Assembly (NCBI RefSeq): GCF_042432825.1
Contig: NZ_JBHLWN010000039.1
Span: 1 to 44,023, forward strand
DNA length: 44,023 bases
From: Gordoniibacillus chartarius
GTDB lineage: Bacteria > Bacillota > Bacilli > Paenibacillales > NBRC-103111
Reading direction: 5' to 3'
Of the stretch, positions 34,535 to 44,023 are shown piece by piece. The first letter of the stretch is position 1. Every line of letters begins with the position of its first letter. The position numbers and the translations under genes are program-made. A model generated the notes under the pieces. That model saw only the letters and a program-made list of their open reading frames with translations, was not told the origin of the DNA and did no database searches.

Positions 34535-37500
34535 TTACTTCCTCTCGGTAATCAAATGAAAATTCGATAGGAGCCGCTGAATCAATGCCGCTGTTTCCGC
34601 ACGAGTAATATGTTTCTTTGGTTCAAGCTTCGGTCCTGTTCCTTGAACAAGTCCGCTGTCAACGGTTTTAGCAATATCCTGCGCTGCCCATGAACTAATG
34701 GCCGAATGGTCTTCGAACTTAGAAAGAGACGCAAGTGATACCGTTGGTTTTCTTTGAACAATATTCATAGCGCGCGAGATTAACACAAGGGCTTCTTCGC
34801 GTGTGATTGTTTTTTGCGGACCAAAGGTTCCGTCTTCGTAACCCTCGATCAATCTATACTCCACTGCTTTTTGTACAGCACCCATATACCAATCGTCGGA
34901 TGCTACATCCTTAAATTTATCCGTCCTGCTGTCCTCAGATAGTCCGAGTCCGCGAACGAGTAAAGCTGCAAATTCAGCTCGGGTAATGGACGCGTCTGGT
35001 TGGAATTCATTGGCGTTCATACCAGTTACGATAAGACGCGAAGCCATATCCTCTACGGCTTCTTTGGCCCAATGCTCCTGCACGTCGGCAAAAGATTTTT
35101 GATTCCAAATCAAGCTGTACGTGCTGTTGGTTAAGCTGTTAATCGCAGCGACATATTTTCCCTCCCGCACAGTTACGGCAGTAGGAACATGATGCACGGA
35201 ACCGTCTGCATTAAGGACAACAGCCGTTGTTATTTTTGTAGGGTCCACACCTTCAGGAATTGAAATTTCGCGTTGTACGTAAGAGTCAAACTTTTCAATT
35301 CGCACACTCTTGCCACTCTGGGCTGCTGTAATTGAAAAATCAAATGACTCGCCTGTTAGTGCGAATCCTTGGCGCCGGCCTGCTTGTTCAAAGAGGTTTG
35401 TTTTTTCAGCGGTGCCGGCGGCAATGGATACGTGAACGGTGATACCCGACAGCGGTGTACCGCTACCAAACTGCGCGGAGACCTTACCGATTGCAATGAG
35501 ATTCGCAGGTATTTCGTAAGCAGCCTCCGGCGTTTCAATGCGAAGAATCCCTCTTCTGTCTTCCAATGCCTTTACGGCATCACCCGTGAGCACGGCTGAA
35601 ATTTCATCCACTTTTGAAGCTACAGGAATAACCACTGTCGGGTTTTCACTTAGTTCAGCCAGATGGTTTTTCAGTTTCAGTGCATCAATTACTGCTAAAA
35701 CCGTAGTGGCGTCGCCTTTCTGCACAATTGAAGCCCCAGCGATTTGTTCCTGCTTTAGTCCATTTACGAATACTGCGAATCCTTGAATGGAAGGATCTGA
35801 TTGCTGAGCAGCTCCTTCAGTGGTAGCAGTAGTCGAGGTGTCGGAGGATTCATTCGAATCGGATTCTATCATACGTTGAACATGAATTGTGTATTTCTTT
35901 GTTGTAATGCCGTCCGCTGCCTTAACTATGATTTCGATAGCATTCATCCCATAGTTAAGCTTTACGGGAACAGCGGCCTTGTTAGATACGGCCTGTCCAT
36001 TAACAGTAAGAGTCGAATTAGCGTCGTAAACAGACGCTATCACCGTCGTGCTGTTATCACGGGAACCTACATACGTCTGGTAACTAAGTACGTTTGGAGC
36101 AAAACCAGGCGAAAGGACGGCATTAGCTATCGTAAGATCCTTTAGGTCTGCATTAGAACTTGGCTGCCTATTTACGGTGATGGTATAAAGAAGCTGCCCG
36201 TTATTCTGCGAAGTTACTACAACAGGAATCACATTGGCTCCGACATTGAGATTTATCGGAACAGGCACATTGTTACTTGCCGTTATCCCATTAACGGAAA
36301 CGATAGAATGCTCGTCGTAAACAGCAACGGTAACGGATACGCTGTAAACGTTGTTTGCAACCGTAGTGCTGTAGCTGGTGACCGCGCTGTCGAAAGCCGG
36401 ACTTAGGCTGGCTATATCAAGACTTAAGTTATTTAGCGCCGGTAAAATATTATTAAGAAGAATGGAAGCGCTGCTGTCTGAAATGTTGCCCGCTTCGTCT
36501 CGAAGCTGGAGATGAACCGTTTTAAGGCCGTACCCCGCTTCTAGCGTCCAATCGATAACGGTGCTAATTGGCTGCCAATCATCCCTCCAGGTGATACCAT
36601 CATTGGAAAGCCGCATGAAGCCTGAGCCGCTTACATTTAACAGCTTGAGACGCACCGCGTTCGTATTCGCAGCAGCCGCCCCGTCATTAATGCTTAGAAC
36701 AGCAGTTGGTGCCGTCTTATCGATACTAAATCGCACCGTTACTTGGTTATTTGATGCGTCGGTAACCGTTAAATTATAAATTCCCTCTGTGCTTACTACC
36801 GTACCATTGACAAACGGTTGACCGTTTAGCTCAGCCGTGCCTTCGTTAAACGTAATCGTGATGTCGTTCTTGGATATTTGACCATCAGTTACTCCGGTGA
36901 TAATTGGTAACTTTGCATCAAATTCAATTGTATCGGTAAAGGACTCCATGTTGCCGGCTGCGTCGCGAACTTCCATCGTTACACTCTTGGCTCCATCCGA
37001 ATTCTCAAGCGTCCATGACTTGGTTGAAGCCGCGGACTCCCATGCGCTCCATACACTGTCACCATTGGAGAAACGAACTTGGACAGGGCCGTTTAGATCA
37101 TGCGCAGTTAGGCCAAGTGTAACCTCTTGTTGATTCGTAAAGCCAGCCCCGCCGTTGATGATCATCGATCCCGTCGGCTTGATGGTGTCTACCACAATGG
37201 TATCACTAGATGAGTGGATATTCCCGGCTCTGTCACGTACTTCCATATAAACCGATTTAACACCGTCACCCGCGTTTAAGTTCCATGCCCTAGGTGAAGC
37301 AACCGGCTCCCACTGGCTCCACGCCATATCTTCGTTGGCAAGGCGCATTTCCTCGCCGCTATTCACGTCGGTGATGGAGAGATTGACGCTGAACGACGTT
37401 GTGAACGACGCTCCGCTTTCAATGGCGACCTCTGAGGTTGGCTCTTTCTTATCCACCGTAAAAGTAACCGACGTTTTGTTGCCGGCCGCATCGGTCACCT

Positions 37501-40500
37501 CCAATGTAAAGGAGCCGTCTTCACCGACGGTTGTACCGGCCGTAAAAGGCTGTCCGTTAAGTGTGGCCACCCCTTCATTGAACGAGATGGTCAAGTCCGA
37601 GCTGCTTAACTGTCCATCGGTTACGCCGGAAACGACCGGTTTAGTCATGTCCAAGATAATATCGCGAGTAATCGCTTCCGTATTCCCCGCAGGGTCGCGA
37701 ATTTCCATATAGACGGTTTTGATTCCCTCGCCGCCTGCCAGATTCCAGCTTTGAGCAAGGGTGGGTTCCTCCCACTCACTCCAGTCTGCCCCATTATTGC
37801 TAAAACGCATTTGTACCGCACCGTTATTGTCCGAAGCGGTGATCTCCAGAGTAACGGCATTCGCCCCGGTATGGCTCGCTCCCCCGTTGATTGTGAAGCC
37901 GCCTGCCGGCTTTGTCTTATCGATGCTGAACCGGATTGTTGTGGTATTGTTCACTTCATCAATAACCGTTAGTTCATAGGATCCTTCTGCTATCACTTGT
38001 TCACCGCTCTGGAACGAATCCCCATTTAGAGTCGCCGTGCCTTCATTGAACGTGATGGTGAAATCAGCGTTGCTTAATTGCCCGTCGCTTACTCCCGTAA
38101 CGATTGGTTTGGTTTGATCCACTTCAATCGTGTCGTTGAAGGAAGCCGTGTTTCCGGCCCGATCGCGCATTTCAACGGTAACTTCCCGAACTCCTTCCCC
38201 GTCTCTTAGAGTCCATGATTTCGTGGAGGAGAAAGGCACCCAATCTGTCCAGCTACCACCGTCGTTCATCAGACGCATGTCAACCTGACCGTTCGCATCC
38301 GAACCGGTAAGATACAACGTTACATCGGTACTACCGGTCTTCGCGGCTCCGCTGTTAATCCCAATCGAGCCTGTCGGCAATTCGCTATCCAATATAATGG
38401 TACCGCTATAATCAGCCGTATTGCCGGCTTCATCGCGCAGCTTCATGTAAACGGTTTTCGTGCCGTCTCCCGTTTCTAACGTCCAGGCTTTACCCGCTTT
38501 GACTGCTTCCCAGGCACTCCATGCTGAATTGTCATTGGAGAAGGCCATGTCGGCAGCACCTTGAGGATTCGTCACGGTCAAATTGACGTTGGTTGAGCGG
38601 GTGAAGCCATCACCGTTTTGGATACTAAATGCTGCCGACGGATTGGTTTTGTCGATTGTAAATACAATAGTCGTCTCATTTCCGGCTTCGTCAGTTATGA
38701 TTAAGGTATGCGAACCTTCGGCTGTCACTTTATCCCCGCTCTGAAAGGATTGTCCGTCTACCGTGGCCGTTCCTTCGTTAAAGCTGATAATGAGATCTTG
38801 ATTGGTCAGCTGGCCATTTGTCACACCAATAGCCACCGGTTTCTGAGTATCGAGAACAATGGTGTCGGTATAAGTCTGTGTATTGCCTGCTCCGTCGCGA
38901 AGCTCCATATGGACGGTCTTACTTCCATCCGAAGCTGACAGTACCCAAGTCTTGAACGGTATGACATTTTCCCAGGAGCTCCAAGTGCCCGCATCATTGG
39001 AAAAACGCATCTGCACGGCTCCGCTTGCATCCGTGCCCTCAATATTTAAGCTGACGGAGGCAGAATTGGCGTAAGCTGCTCCTTCGTTAATAGCAATGGT
39101 TCCCGCAGGTGCTGTTGTGTCTAAGGTAATCGTATCGCTGAATGGATTTATGTTACCTGCGGCATCTCGCAGCTCAGCATAGACCGTTCGCATCCCGTCA
39201 GCGCCGCTCTCCAGCGTCCAAGCTTTGGATGCGGCAAATGGCTCCCATGTACTCCAATCCACTCCATTACTGCTGAACCGCATGAATGCAGCTCCACCCT
39301 GCATATTAGAGAGAGTGAGGTTGACGCTCTCCGTTAGGGTCTCAGCTGCCCCGTTATTAATCGCTATTTCTGCAGTGGGCGGTGTCTTATCGACGGTAAA
39401 GACAACGGTACTTGTATTACCCGCAAGATCCGTGACAATCAGTGTATAATCGCCTTCCGCACCCACATTTGAGCCATTGCTGAATGGATATCCATTTAGT
39501 ATGGCTGTTCCCTCATTAAAAGTGATGGTGAGTTCTTGGTTCGTTACTTGTCCGCTTGTCACCCCTGTTACTATGGGCAATGTAGTATCAAGGGAAATCG
39601 ATTTGCTCAGAGCGTTAACGTTGCCCAATGCGTCTCTAAGCTCCATGGTTACAGTTTTTGTTCCGTCGCCGGAAGTAAGTGTCCATGCTTTTGAACTCGT
39701 TACAGGTTCCCACGCACTCCACGCCCCAGTTTCATTGGAAAAACGCATCTCCACAGGTCCGTTTACATCTGAACCGGCTATATCCAATGTGACATTTCGC
39801 GAACTAGTCGTAACTGCATCATAATTAATGGACAACGAGCCGTTCGGTGCTGTGGTATCTAACATAATGTTGTCAGAGTAGACCGCCGATTCCAAAAAGT
39901 CGGAGTCCCGCAGCTTCATGTAGACCGTCTTCGTGCCATCCCCCGTTGCGAGAATCCATGATTTAGACGTCGTGTAAGGTTCCCAGCTGCTCCAAGTTAC
40001 GTTATCGCTTGAAAATTGCATATGTAACGGCTGGTTTTCGGGATCTGATGCCGTCAAGTATAGTGTAACGTCCGGTAACTGCGTAGCTGCAGCGGAACTA
40101 TTAATGTTAATAGAGCCCGTCGGCGCTTCGTTCACATTCGCAACAAGAATGGTGAAAGTTCTGTCCAATGTATTATTGGCTTTGTCCTTGACACGAATGC
40201 CGGCAGAATAGCTGGCTTTAGTCTCATAGTTAAATTGTCTCTTTGTTATCAATTGATTGCCTGAGATTTCAAATGCATCCGTGTCTCCGGAAATCAGTTC
40301 GAACACGGCTGTTTCATCACTGTCTGGGTCAACAGCGGTTAGTGTTCCAACTACGGTTCCAGCTGCCATGTTCTCTGCAACCGAAGTGTTAGATAGGTTT
40401 ATTTGTGTAGGAGCCGAATTGGCAGGTGGAGCCGCTTCGTTCACTGTAATTGTGTACGTGGAACTCGTAGTACCGTCTTGAGCTATTACTACAATTGTAA

Positions 40501-41716
40501 TCTCGGTAGAACCATCCACATCCAGCATAACGGGTACCTGCTGCCCGCTTGGCGTGGCAGCCCCCTTCACAGTCATCGTCGCTGTTGCTTCCTGAAGAGT
40601 CGGTGTGACGGTTACGGATGTCGTACCGTATGGAACCGAAGTGGTATAGTTCCTCGTCGCCGAGTTAAACGTTAAGCTGCCCGGTGTCACTTGGAGATTG
40701 CTCAGTGAAGCGTTCGAGCCGGCCGGCAAAGAGGGAGTTGCCGTCTTGACGGCCCCCGATGACCCGACCGCAATCCCACGACCTTCGATTACTTTGATAC
40801 TGCTAAGGGTCTGCCCTCCGCTCGCCAGTCCATTTTCCTTCTCCCAAGTAATGCCGTCCTGAGAGGAGATGATCGTCTCATTTGCCCCTGCAGCATAGAA
40901 CTTACCTGCACCATACGTAACACTCCATAGGTCTTTGCTAATATTCGACGACCGATTTTGCCAAGTCACCCCGTCGTCAGAAGTATAAATATAGCCGCTA
41001 AATCCAACCGCAACAAACTTCCCGTTGCCGTAGGCAATACTGTTTAGCGCTTGCTGTGGTGCAGTTGACATAATCCGATTCCATTGCACACCATCAGTTG
41101 AGGAATAAAGCACCGGCGTGTAGTCCGTGCTATCCCCGACTGCGATAAACTTGCCCTCCCCATAGGTAACTCCATAGAATCCGGCGGCGTCACTTCGCGA
41201 ATAATTCGTCCAATTATGGCCATCTAAGGAAGAAATGATGACACCGTTTGTTTCCCCTACAGCAACGTAAGTAGCATCGTTTCCGTCATTCTTAATTGCG
41301 ATGGAATTAAGCCTTGCCGAGACGCCCGAAGCACGTTGCGTCCAGTTATCCGCCCCAGCCGGGGATGTGAGAATCACACCATTAGCACAGACTACTACCC
41401 ACTGTCCCTCCGTGTATTCTGCTGCTACTGCTTGGCAGCCTTTTGATGACAATGGTGTTGCCGCCTTGCTGAATGTCGTTCCATTGTCAGAGGTGGAATA
41501 ATCACCAAAAGCGGAAAAGATAAGCCACTTGCCATTGCCATAAGCAACGCCATTGAGTGCTCCCGTTAACCCTCCCGAGTTGCCATTGCTCCAAGAGGCC
41601 GTTGCCGCTTGGGCTATAGGGGCCCATTGTCCTATTCCACTCGAAAACAGCACCAGTATGCACACAAGCAGTAAACACATGCCCCTTTGAATTTTAGTAA
41701 AACAACTTTTTACCAT
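34535..41716 (-). CDS. giant SLH-domain surface protein with propeller, cadherin-like and alternating Ig-like repeats
   Basis: 2393 residues. Signal peptide 1-37 (cleavage after AQA). Residues about 40-345 hold about six propeller-type repeats (YGNGKFVAVG, SSTDGVQW). A cadherin-like sandwich (about 335-425) and a cadherin repeat (about 430-530) follow. Residues about 530-1760 alternate two repeat types: a ~88-residue A unit (MRFSN, WSAWEP, KAWTL, TVYMELRDAAGN, DTI) and a ~66-residue B unit (GVTDGQL, TITFNEGTATLNG, VTDAAGN, FTIDKT). Their order is A A B A A B A A B A B A A B A. Two more cadherin-like sandwiches (NNLSLDIASLSP, KDLTIANAVLSP) precede a linker and three SLH motifs (about 2205-2385), each with an ITRAE- or ITREE-type motif, which should bind pyruvylated wall polymer. 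Aligned short stretches of neighbouring repeats are diverged, so no recent duplication. AGGGGGGT precedes the ATG. Likely a cell-surface adhesin or S-layer-associated protein. Confidence 0.93.
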   Translation of the reverse strand: MVKSCFTKIQRGMCLLLVCILVLFSSGIGQWAPIAQAATASWSNGNSGGLTGALNGVAYGNGKWLIFSAFGDYSTSDNGTTFSKAATPLSSKGCQAVAAEYTEGQWVVVCANGVILTSPAGADNWTQRASGVSARLNSIAIKNDGNDATYVAVGETNGVIISSLDGHNWTNYSRSDAAGFYGVTYGEGKFIAVGDSTDYTPVLYSSTDGVQWNRIMSTAPQQALNSIAYGNGKFVAVGFSGYIYTSDDGVTWQNRSSNISKDLWSVTYGAGKFYAAGANETIISSQDGITWEKENGLASGGQTLSSIKVIEGRGIAVGSSGAVKTATPSLPAGSNASLSNLQVTPGSLTFNSATRNYTTSVPYGTTSVTVTPTLQEATATMTVKGAATPSGQQVPVMLDVDGSTEITIVVIAQDGTTSSTYTITVNEAAPPANSAPTQINLSNTSVAENMAAGTVVGTLTAVDPDSDETAVFELISGDTDAFEISGNQLITKRQFNYETKASYSAGIRVKDKANNTLDRTFTILVANVNEAPTGSININSSAAATQLPDVTLYLTASDPENQPLHMQFSSDNVTWSSWEPYTTSKSWILATGDGTKTVYMKLRDSDFLESAVYSDNIMLDTTAPNGSLSINYDAVTTSSRNVTLDIAGSDVNGPVEMRFSNETGAWSAWEPVTSSKAWTLTSGDGTKTVTMELRDALGNVNALSKSISLDTTLPIVTGVTSGQVTNQELTITFNEGTAILNGYPFSNGSNVGAEGDYTLIVTDLAGNTSTVVFTVDKTPPTAEIAINNGAAETLTESVNLTLSNMQGGAAFMRFSSNGVDWSTWEPFAASKAWTLESGADGMRTVYAELRDAAGNINPFSDTITLDTTAPAGTIAINEGAAYANSASVSLNIEGTDASGAVQMRFSNDAGTWSSWENVIPFKTWVLSASDGSKTVHMELRDGAGNTQTYTDTIVLDTQKPVAIGVTNGQLTNQDLIISFNEGTATVDGQSFQSGDKVTAEGSHTLIITDEAGNETTIVFTIDKTNPSAAFSIQNGDGFTRSTNVNLTVTNPQGAADMAFSNDNSAWSAWEAVKAGKAWTLETGDGTKTVYMKLRDEAGNTADYSGTIILDSELPTGSIGINSGAAKTGSTDVTLYLTGSDANGQVDMRLMNDGGSWTDWVPFSSTKSWTLRDGEGVREVTVEMRDRAGNTASFNDTIEVDQTKPIVTGVSDGQLSNADFTITFNEGTATLNGDSFQSGEQVIAEGSYELTVIDEVNNTTTIRFSIDKTKPAGGFTINGGASHTGANAVTLEITASDNNGAVQMRFSNNGADWSEWEEPTLAQSWNLAGGEGIKTVYMEIRDPAGNTEAITRDIILDMTKPVVSGVTDGQLSSSDLTISFNEGVATLNGQPFTAGTTVGEDGSFTLEVTDAAGNKTSVTFTVDKKEPTSEVAIESGASFTTSFSVNLSITDVNSGEEMRLANEDMAWSQWEPVASPRAWNLNAGDGVKSVYMEVRDRAGNIHSSSDTIVVDTIKPTGSMIINGGAGFTNQQEVTLGLTAHDLNGPVQVRFSNGDSVWSAWESAASTKSWTLENSDGAKSVTMEVRDAAGNMESFTDTIEFDAKLPIITGVTDGQISKNDITITFNEGTAELNGQPFVNGTVVSTEGIYNLTVTDASNNQVTVRFSIDKTAPTAVLSINDGAAAANTNAVRLKLLNVSGSGFMRLSNDGITWRDDWQPISTVIDWTLEAGYGLKTVHLQLRDEAGNISDSSASILLNNILPALNNLSLDIASLSPAFDSAVTSYSTTVANNVYSVSVTVAVYDEHSIVSVNGITASNNVPVPINLNVGANVIPVVVTSQNNGQLLYTITVNRQPSSNADLKDLTIANAVLSPGFAPNVLSYQTYVGSRDNSTTVIASVYDANSTLTVNGQAVSNKAAVPVKLNYGMNAIEIIVKAADGITTKKYTIHVQRMIESDSNESSDTSTTATTEGAAQQSDPSIQGFAVFVNGLKQEQIAGASIVQKGDATTVLAVIDALKLKNHLAELSENPTVVIPVASKVDEISAVLTGDAVKALEDRRGILRIETPEAAYEIPANLIAIGKVSAQFGSGTPLSGITVHVSIAAGTAEKTNLFEQAGRRQGFALTGESFDFSITAAQSGKSVRIEKFDSYVQREISIPEGVDPTKITTAVVLNADGSVHHVPTAVTVREGKYVAAINSLTNSTYSLIWNQKSFADVQEHWAKEAVEDMASRLIVTGMNANEFQPDASITRAEFAALLVRGLGLSEDSRTDKFKDVASDDWYMGAVQKAVEYRLIEGYEDGTFGPQKTITREEALVLISRAMNIVQRKPTVSLASLSKFEDHSAISSWAAQDIAKTVDSGLVQGTGPKLEPKKHITRAETAALIQRLLSNFHLITERK

Positions 41717-41741
41717 AGAACCCCCCTACAATGATTGCCTT

Positions 41742-41822
41742 TCGATAAGCTTCTCGATGTATCGATTTCGATGTAACGCTTTTTCACATTTCTATCATAA
41801 TTTATACCGATGACATCAGTAA
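41742..41822 (-). promoter_or_regulatory. possible promoter and TCGAT repeats of the SLH gene
   Basis: On the minus strand TATGAT (41799-41794) is 17 bp after TTACTG (41822-41817), a weak sigma-A match. Four TCGAT copies (41742, 41754, 41762, 41768) lie in the leader between it and the ribosome binding site. Plausible only. Confidence 0.3.
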
Positions 41823-41828
41823 ACAAAA

Positions 41829-42098
41829 TCAGACAATTTTTTTAAAAACGTTATCCGCTAGCGTAATTTTTTCTTCAGATACTAAGTCTTGAAGATTCCG
41901 GTTCAGGCTTAGGGGCTGTAAATACCGTCGAATTTGGGAGTCACTTTTATCAAATGCCAGGGCAACATCATGACGGTTTTTTAGGTCACTATCCTGTGCA
42001 TCATGCGCACTTTTCCGGCCGGGTGAGACTCCCCAGCATTCATAAAGAAATTTAATTTGTTTAGCAATTTTAATGAGGTCTCGTACCGACCCGCGCAA
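41829..42098 (-). pseudogene. ParB-like HTH fragment
   Basis: 89 residues. The pattern RHDVALAFDKSDSQIRRYLQ, then LSLNRNLQDLVSEEKITLAD, matches the DNA-binding part of ParB-family partition proteins of plasmids and ICEs. The upstream ParB nuclease-like domain and downstream part are missing, and the TTG start has no ribosome binding site. I read it as a leftover of a partition gene; a small HTH protein is the alternative. Confidence 0.45.
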
Positions 42099-42106
42099 AC
42101 AGTAGT

Positions 42107-42487
42107 TTGAGTAAAGAAAAGCATACCCAGGAATGGGTGATGGGCCTTTTGATTTTAGTTATACGTATCAATATTATTCGTGTAGGTGACTCACAATTTG
42201 TTAATCATCAGCTCGAAGGGGTTAATCGGATCGCCGCGGAAGTGGAAGATGATGCCGTTGTAAATAAGGATTCGGTCTCTTATATTGAGCGGTTTCAAAA
42301 AAACGTTTCTGCGGTCGTTGATATGTGTGATTTATTTATCCGATTTGTTGCTGCAAGATCTCAAGGAATTCTATCGCCGCTTAATATTAATATTGGAAAG
42401 GCGGGAAAGGAGATTTTTGAAGGAGTGCAATCAACTGGTGTAGGAGCACGGCTTGGTCGATTACACTGCCCCACAAGGCGGGAGTGA
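42107..42487 (+). CDS. doubtful hypothetical ORF
   Basis: A 126-codon frame from TTG 42107 with no ribosome binding site. The predicted protein (hydrophobic start, then NRIAAEVEDDAVVNKDSVSY and VDMCDLFIRFVAARSQ) matches nothing I know. It may be chance. Confidence 0.2.
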   Translation: MSKEKHTQEWVMGLLILVIRINIIRVGDSQFVNHQLEGVNRIAAEVEDDAVVNKDSVSYIERFQKNVSAVVDMCDLFIRFVAARSQGILSPLNINIGKAGKEIFEGVQSTGVGARLGRLHCPTRRE

Positions 42488-42710
42488 ACAATTAATTACG
42501 GGGCGTTAGTTCATTTTTAATGGAATTCCCGAATAGCTTTAGCTTGTTGGTCATTCCTAAACGCAACCCTACCAGTTGACCGTTGGGTATCCCGATTAAT
42601 ACGGGCGAAATATGTTTATTGTTTAATTCAGACGGTGAAAAATTTGATGAAATTTGTCGAATTTCCTGATAAGATAAGTGCAATTGAAAGGGCATCAGGA
42701 GGCCAATCAT

Positions 42711-43967
42711 ATGAAGATCAAGACTTTGATAAAGGTAGTTGGTATTTCGTTTATTGGCATCATCATTGTTTTGTTTACGTGTATTCGCTTTTTACAAATG
42801 AGCTTCGAAGCGACACAGGAATCGGAAAAGGAACAGGCGGAGTTAAAGCAGCTGGGTATAAATTTAGCCGATGCATCAGACTATTTAACCGATCAGGCTC
42901 GGCGGTACGTAGTATTTGGTGATAAGAAATTCTACGATAGTTATTGGAAAGAGGTCAACGAAACTAAGACCCGGGATCATGTCATCGAACGTCTGAAAGA
43001 GTTACGTGCTCCGCAAAGCGAGCTGGCGTATCTTGAAGAGGCTAAGAAAAATTCCGATGCCTTGATCGCAACGGAAGATGCCGCTATGAAAGCCGTTGCC
43101 GCGGGTGATCTAAAGAAGGCTCAGCAGTTCATGTTTGATGATAATTACGATAAGAACAAGACTATTATTATGGCTCCAATAGCTAAGTTCCAAGAAGCAA
43201 TGAATGATAGGGCGGAGAAAGCCACGGAGGCTCAAGTTTCCCGTTTTTATGTGAGCCTGTATACCGTCTTCGTTGTTCTAGGGGTTACAGCCCTCATGAT
43301 GCTTACCGCAGTTGCCCTTATATATATAAAATTTAAGCCGCTTGCTGCAATCAACGTTAAGTTGAAAGAGCTTTCCACTAGTGAAGGCGACCTTACTGCT
43401 AGGCTTACTATTAACAGCAAGGATGAAATTGGTGAGGTTGCCCAATCCTTTGACCATATGCTTCAAAATCTTCATTCCTTGATCCTGGAGGTAAAGACTA
43501 CAGCCATTCATATATCCTCCGCGTCGGAACAGCTTTCTTCTAGTGCCGAACAGACCAGCCAGGCTACGGATCTCATCGCTGCTTCCGTAGAGGAGGTAGC
43601 AGCTGGTTCCCAAAAACAGGTGAAGGATGCCAAAGATGTCGTAACTGCCGTCTCGGAGATCTCGAGAGGAATGGATCAAGTGGCTAAATCCATCCAGACT
43701 GTCGCAGATTTATCATCGACTGCGACTGCTCAAGCGGGCAGCGGAGTGCAAATCGCAAATAAAACCGTCGCCCAAATGATCGCCGCACGTGAAAAAATTG
43801 ATCTCACCTCTCAGGTAGTGAACTCTCTTGGTGTGAAGTCAGAGGAGATTGGACACATATTGGACCTGATTGCCGATATTGCGAATCAGACCAACTTGTT
43901 AGCCCTCAACGCCAGTATTGAAGCCGCGAGAGCCGGTGAACATGGAAGAGGTTTCGCGATAGTATAG
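42711..43967 (+). pseudogene. membrane methyl-accepting chemotaxis protein, truncated at the signalling tip
   Basis: 418 residues remain. N-terminal TM (about 7-28) and a four-helix-bundle-type extracellular sensor (EATQESEKEQ to NDRAEKATEA) are followed by a second TM (about 183-208, LGVTALMMLTAVALIYIKF), a HAMP domain and the first half of the signalling domain. The frame stops directly after the tip (QTNLLALNASIEAARAGEHG then RGFAIV), where family members continue with AAEVRKLAE. The returning helix and C-terminal half are lost and the following sequence is unrelated, so an insertion or rearrangement has cut the gene near 43965. AGGAGG at 42698-42703 sets ATG 42711. It cannot form a normal signalling hairpin. 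Confidence 0.85.
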
Positions 43968-44023
43968 AGGCTCGGAATTAAGCAGGTGTTCTGAGTCTGA
44001 ATGAGGGGTGAATGAGGCAGAAG

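Noticed and set aside
42520..42620. A second c-di-GMP riboswitch upstream of the truncated chemoreceptor
   Set aside because: AAACGCAACC and GGGTATCCCG recall the GEMM fold, but the GGGACGCAAAGCCACGGG core and the GAAA tetraloop are missing.
1..44023. CRISPR arrays, tRNA or rRNA genes
   Set aside because: No regularly spaced direct repeats and no cloverleaf or rRNA core sequence were recognised; TCTTTGAAAACT alone is not rRNA evidence.

Overview
The window reads as Gram-positive, endospore-forming Firmicutes DNA, most like Paenibacillaceae (Paenibacillus, Brevibacillus or Cohnella relatives). The reasons are a GerA-type spore germination operon, a DUF3231 coat-like protein, a giant S-layer-homology (SLH) protein, a HemAT-type aerotaxis receptor, a class I c-di-GMP riboswitch, and purine-rich ribosome binding sites with many TTG/GTG starts. 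The genus is inferred from gene content only.

Layout. 1-5.7 kb: signalling genes. They are an HDOD remnant, a soluble globin chemoreceptor with a C-terminal zinc-binding (CZB) domain, CheY, a decayed SLH gene, and a c-di-GMP-I riboswitch with terminator ahead of a LuxR-type response regulator. 5.8-10.6 kb: part of an integrative conjugative element (ICE), with an ArpU/RinA-like regulator, an XRE repressor, a sigma-like protein, a DUF6075 protein and a membrane-anchored NlpC/P60 hydrolase. No relaxase or type IV secretion ATPase is present. 11-18.9 kb: a PAS histidine kinase, the germination operon (B, A, C and a small D-like gene), a DUF3231 gene pair and small hypothetical genes. 19-26.6 kb: a mobile-element pile-up. 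One IS3 element is dead, and a second IS3 element splits a secreted-protein gene that can be rejoined in frame. Next comes a 1.9-kb element whose only ORF fuses an IS21 transposase to half of a TniB/ExeA-like ATPase, then a shortened IS256 element. 26.6-34.1 kb: a stretch of tandem stem-loops, a SHOCT-like mini-gene, two convergent large serine recombinases sharing one terminator, and a small module (HTH protein, membrane protein, XRE regulator) bounded by att-like inverted repeats. 34.5-44 kb: a 2393-residue SLH repeat protein on the minus strand, a ParB-like fragment, and a chemoreceptor gene cut off at its signalling tip.

How it fits together. Chemotaxis, c-di-GMP and cell-surface genes form the likely chromosomal backbone. 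The middle 30 kb is accessory DNA assembled by at least two serine-recombinase modules and four transposable elements, with the germination operon lying inside it. Nearly every mobile gene is damaged or isolated, so the region looks like a decaying island. The least ordinary points are the chimeric transposase-ATPase inside intact terminal repeats with a 7-bp target duplication, the att-like inverted repeats around a regulator module beside a serine recombinase, and the repeated use of stem-loops just upstream of ICE genes.
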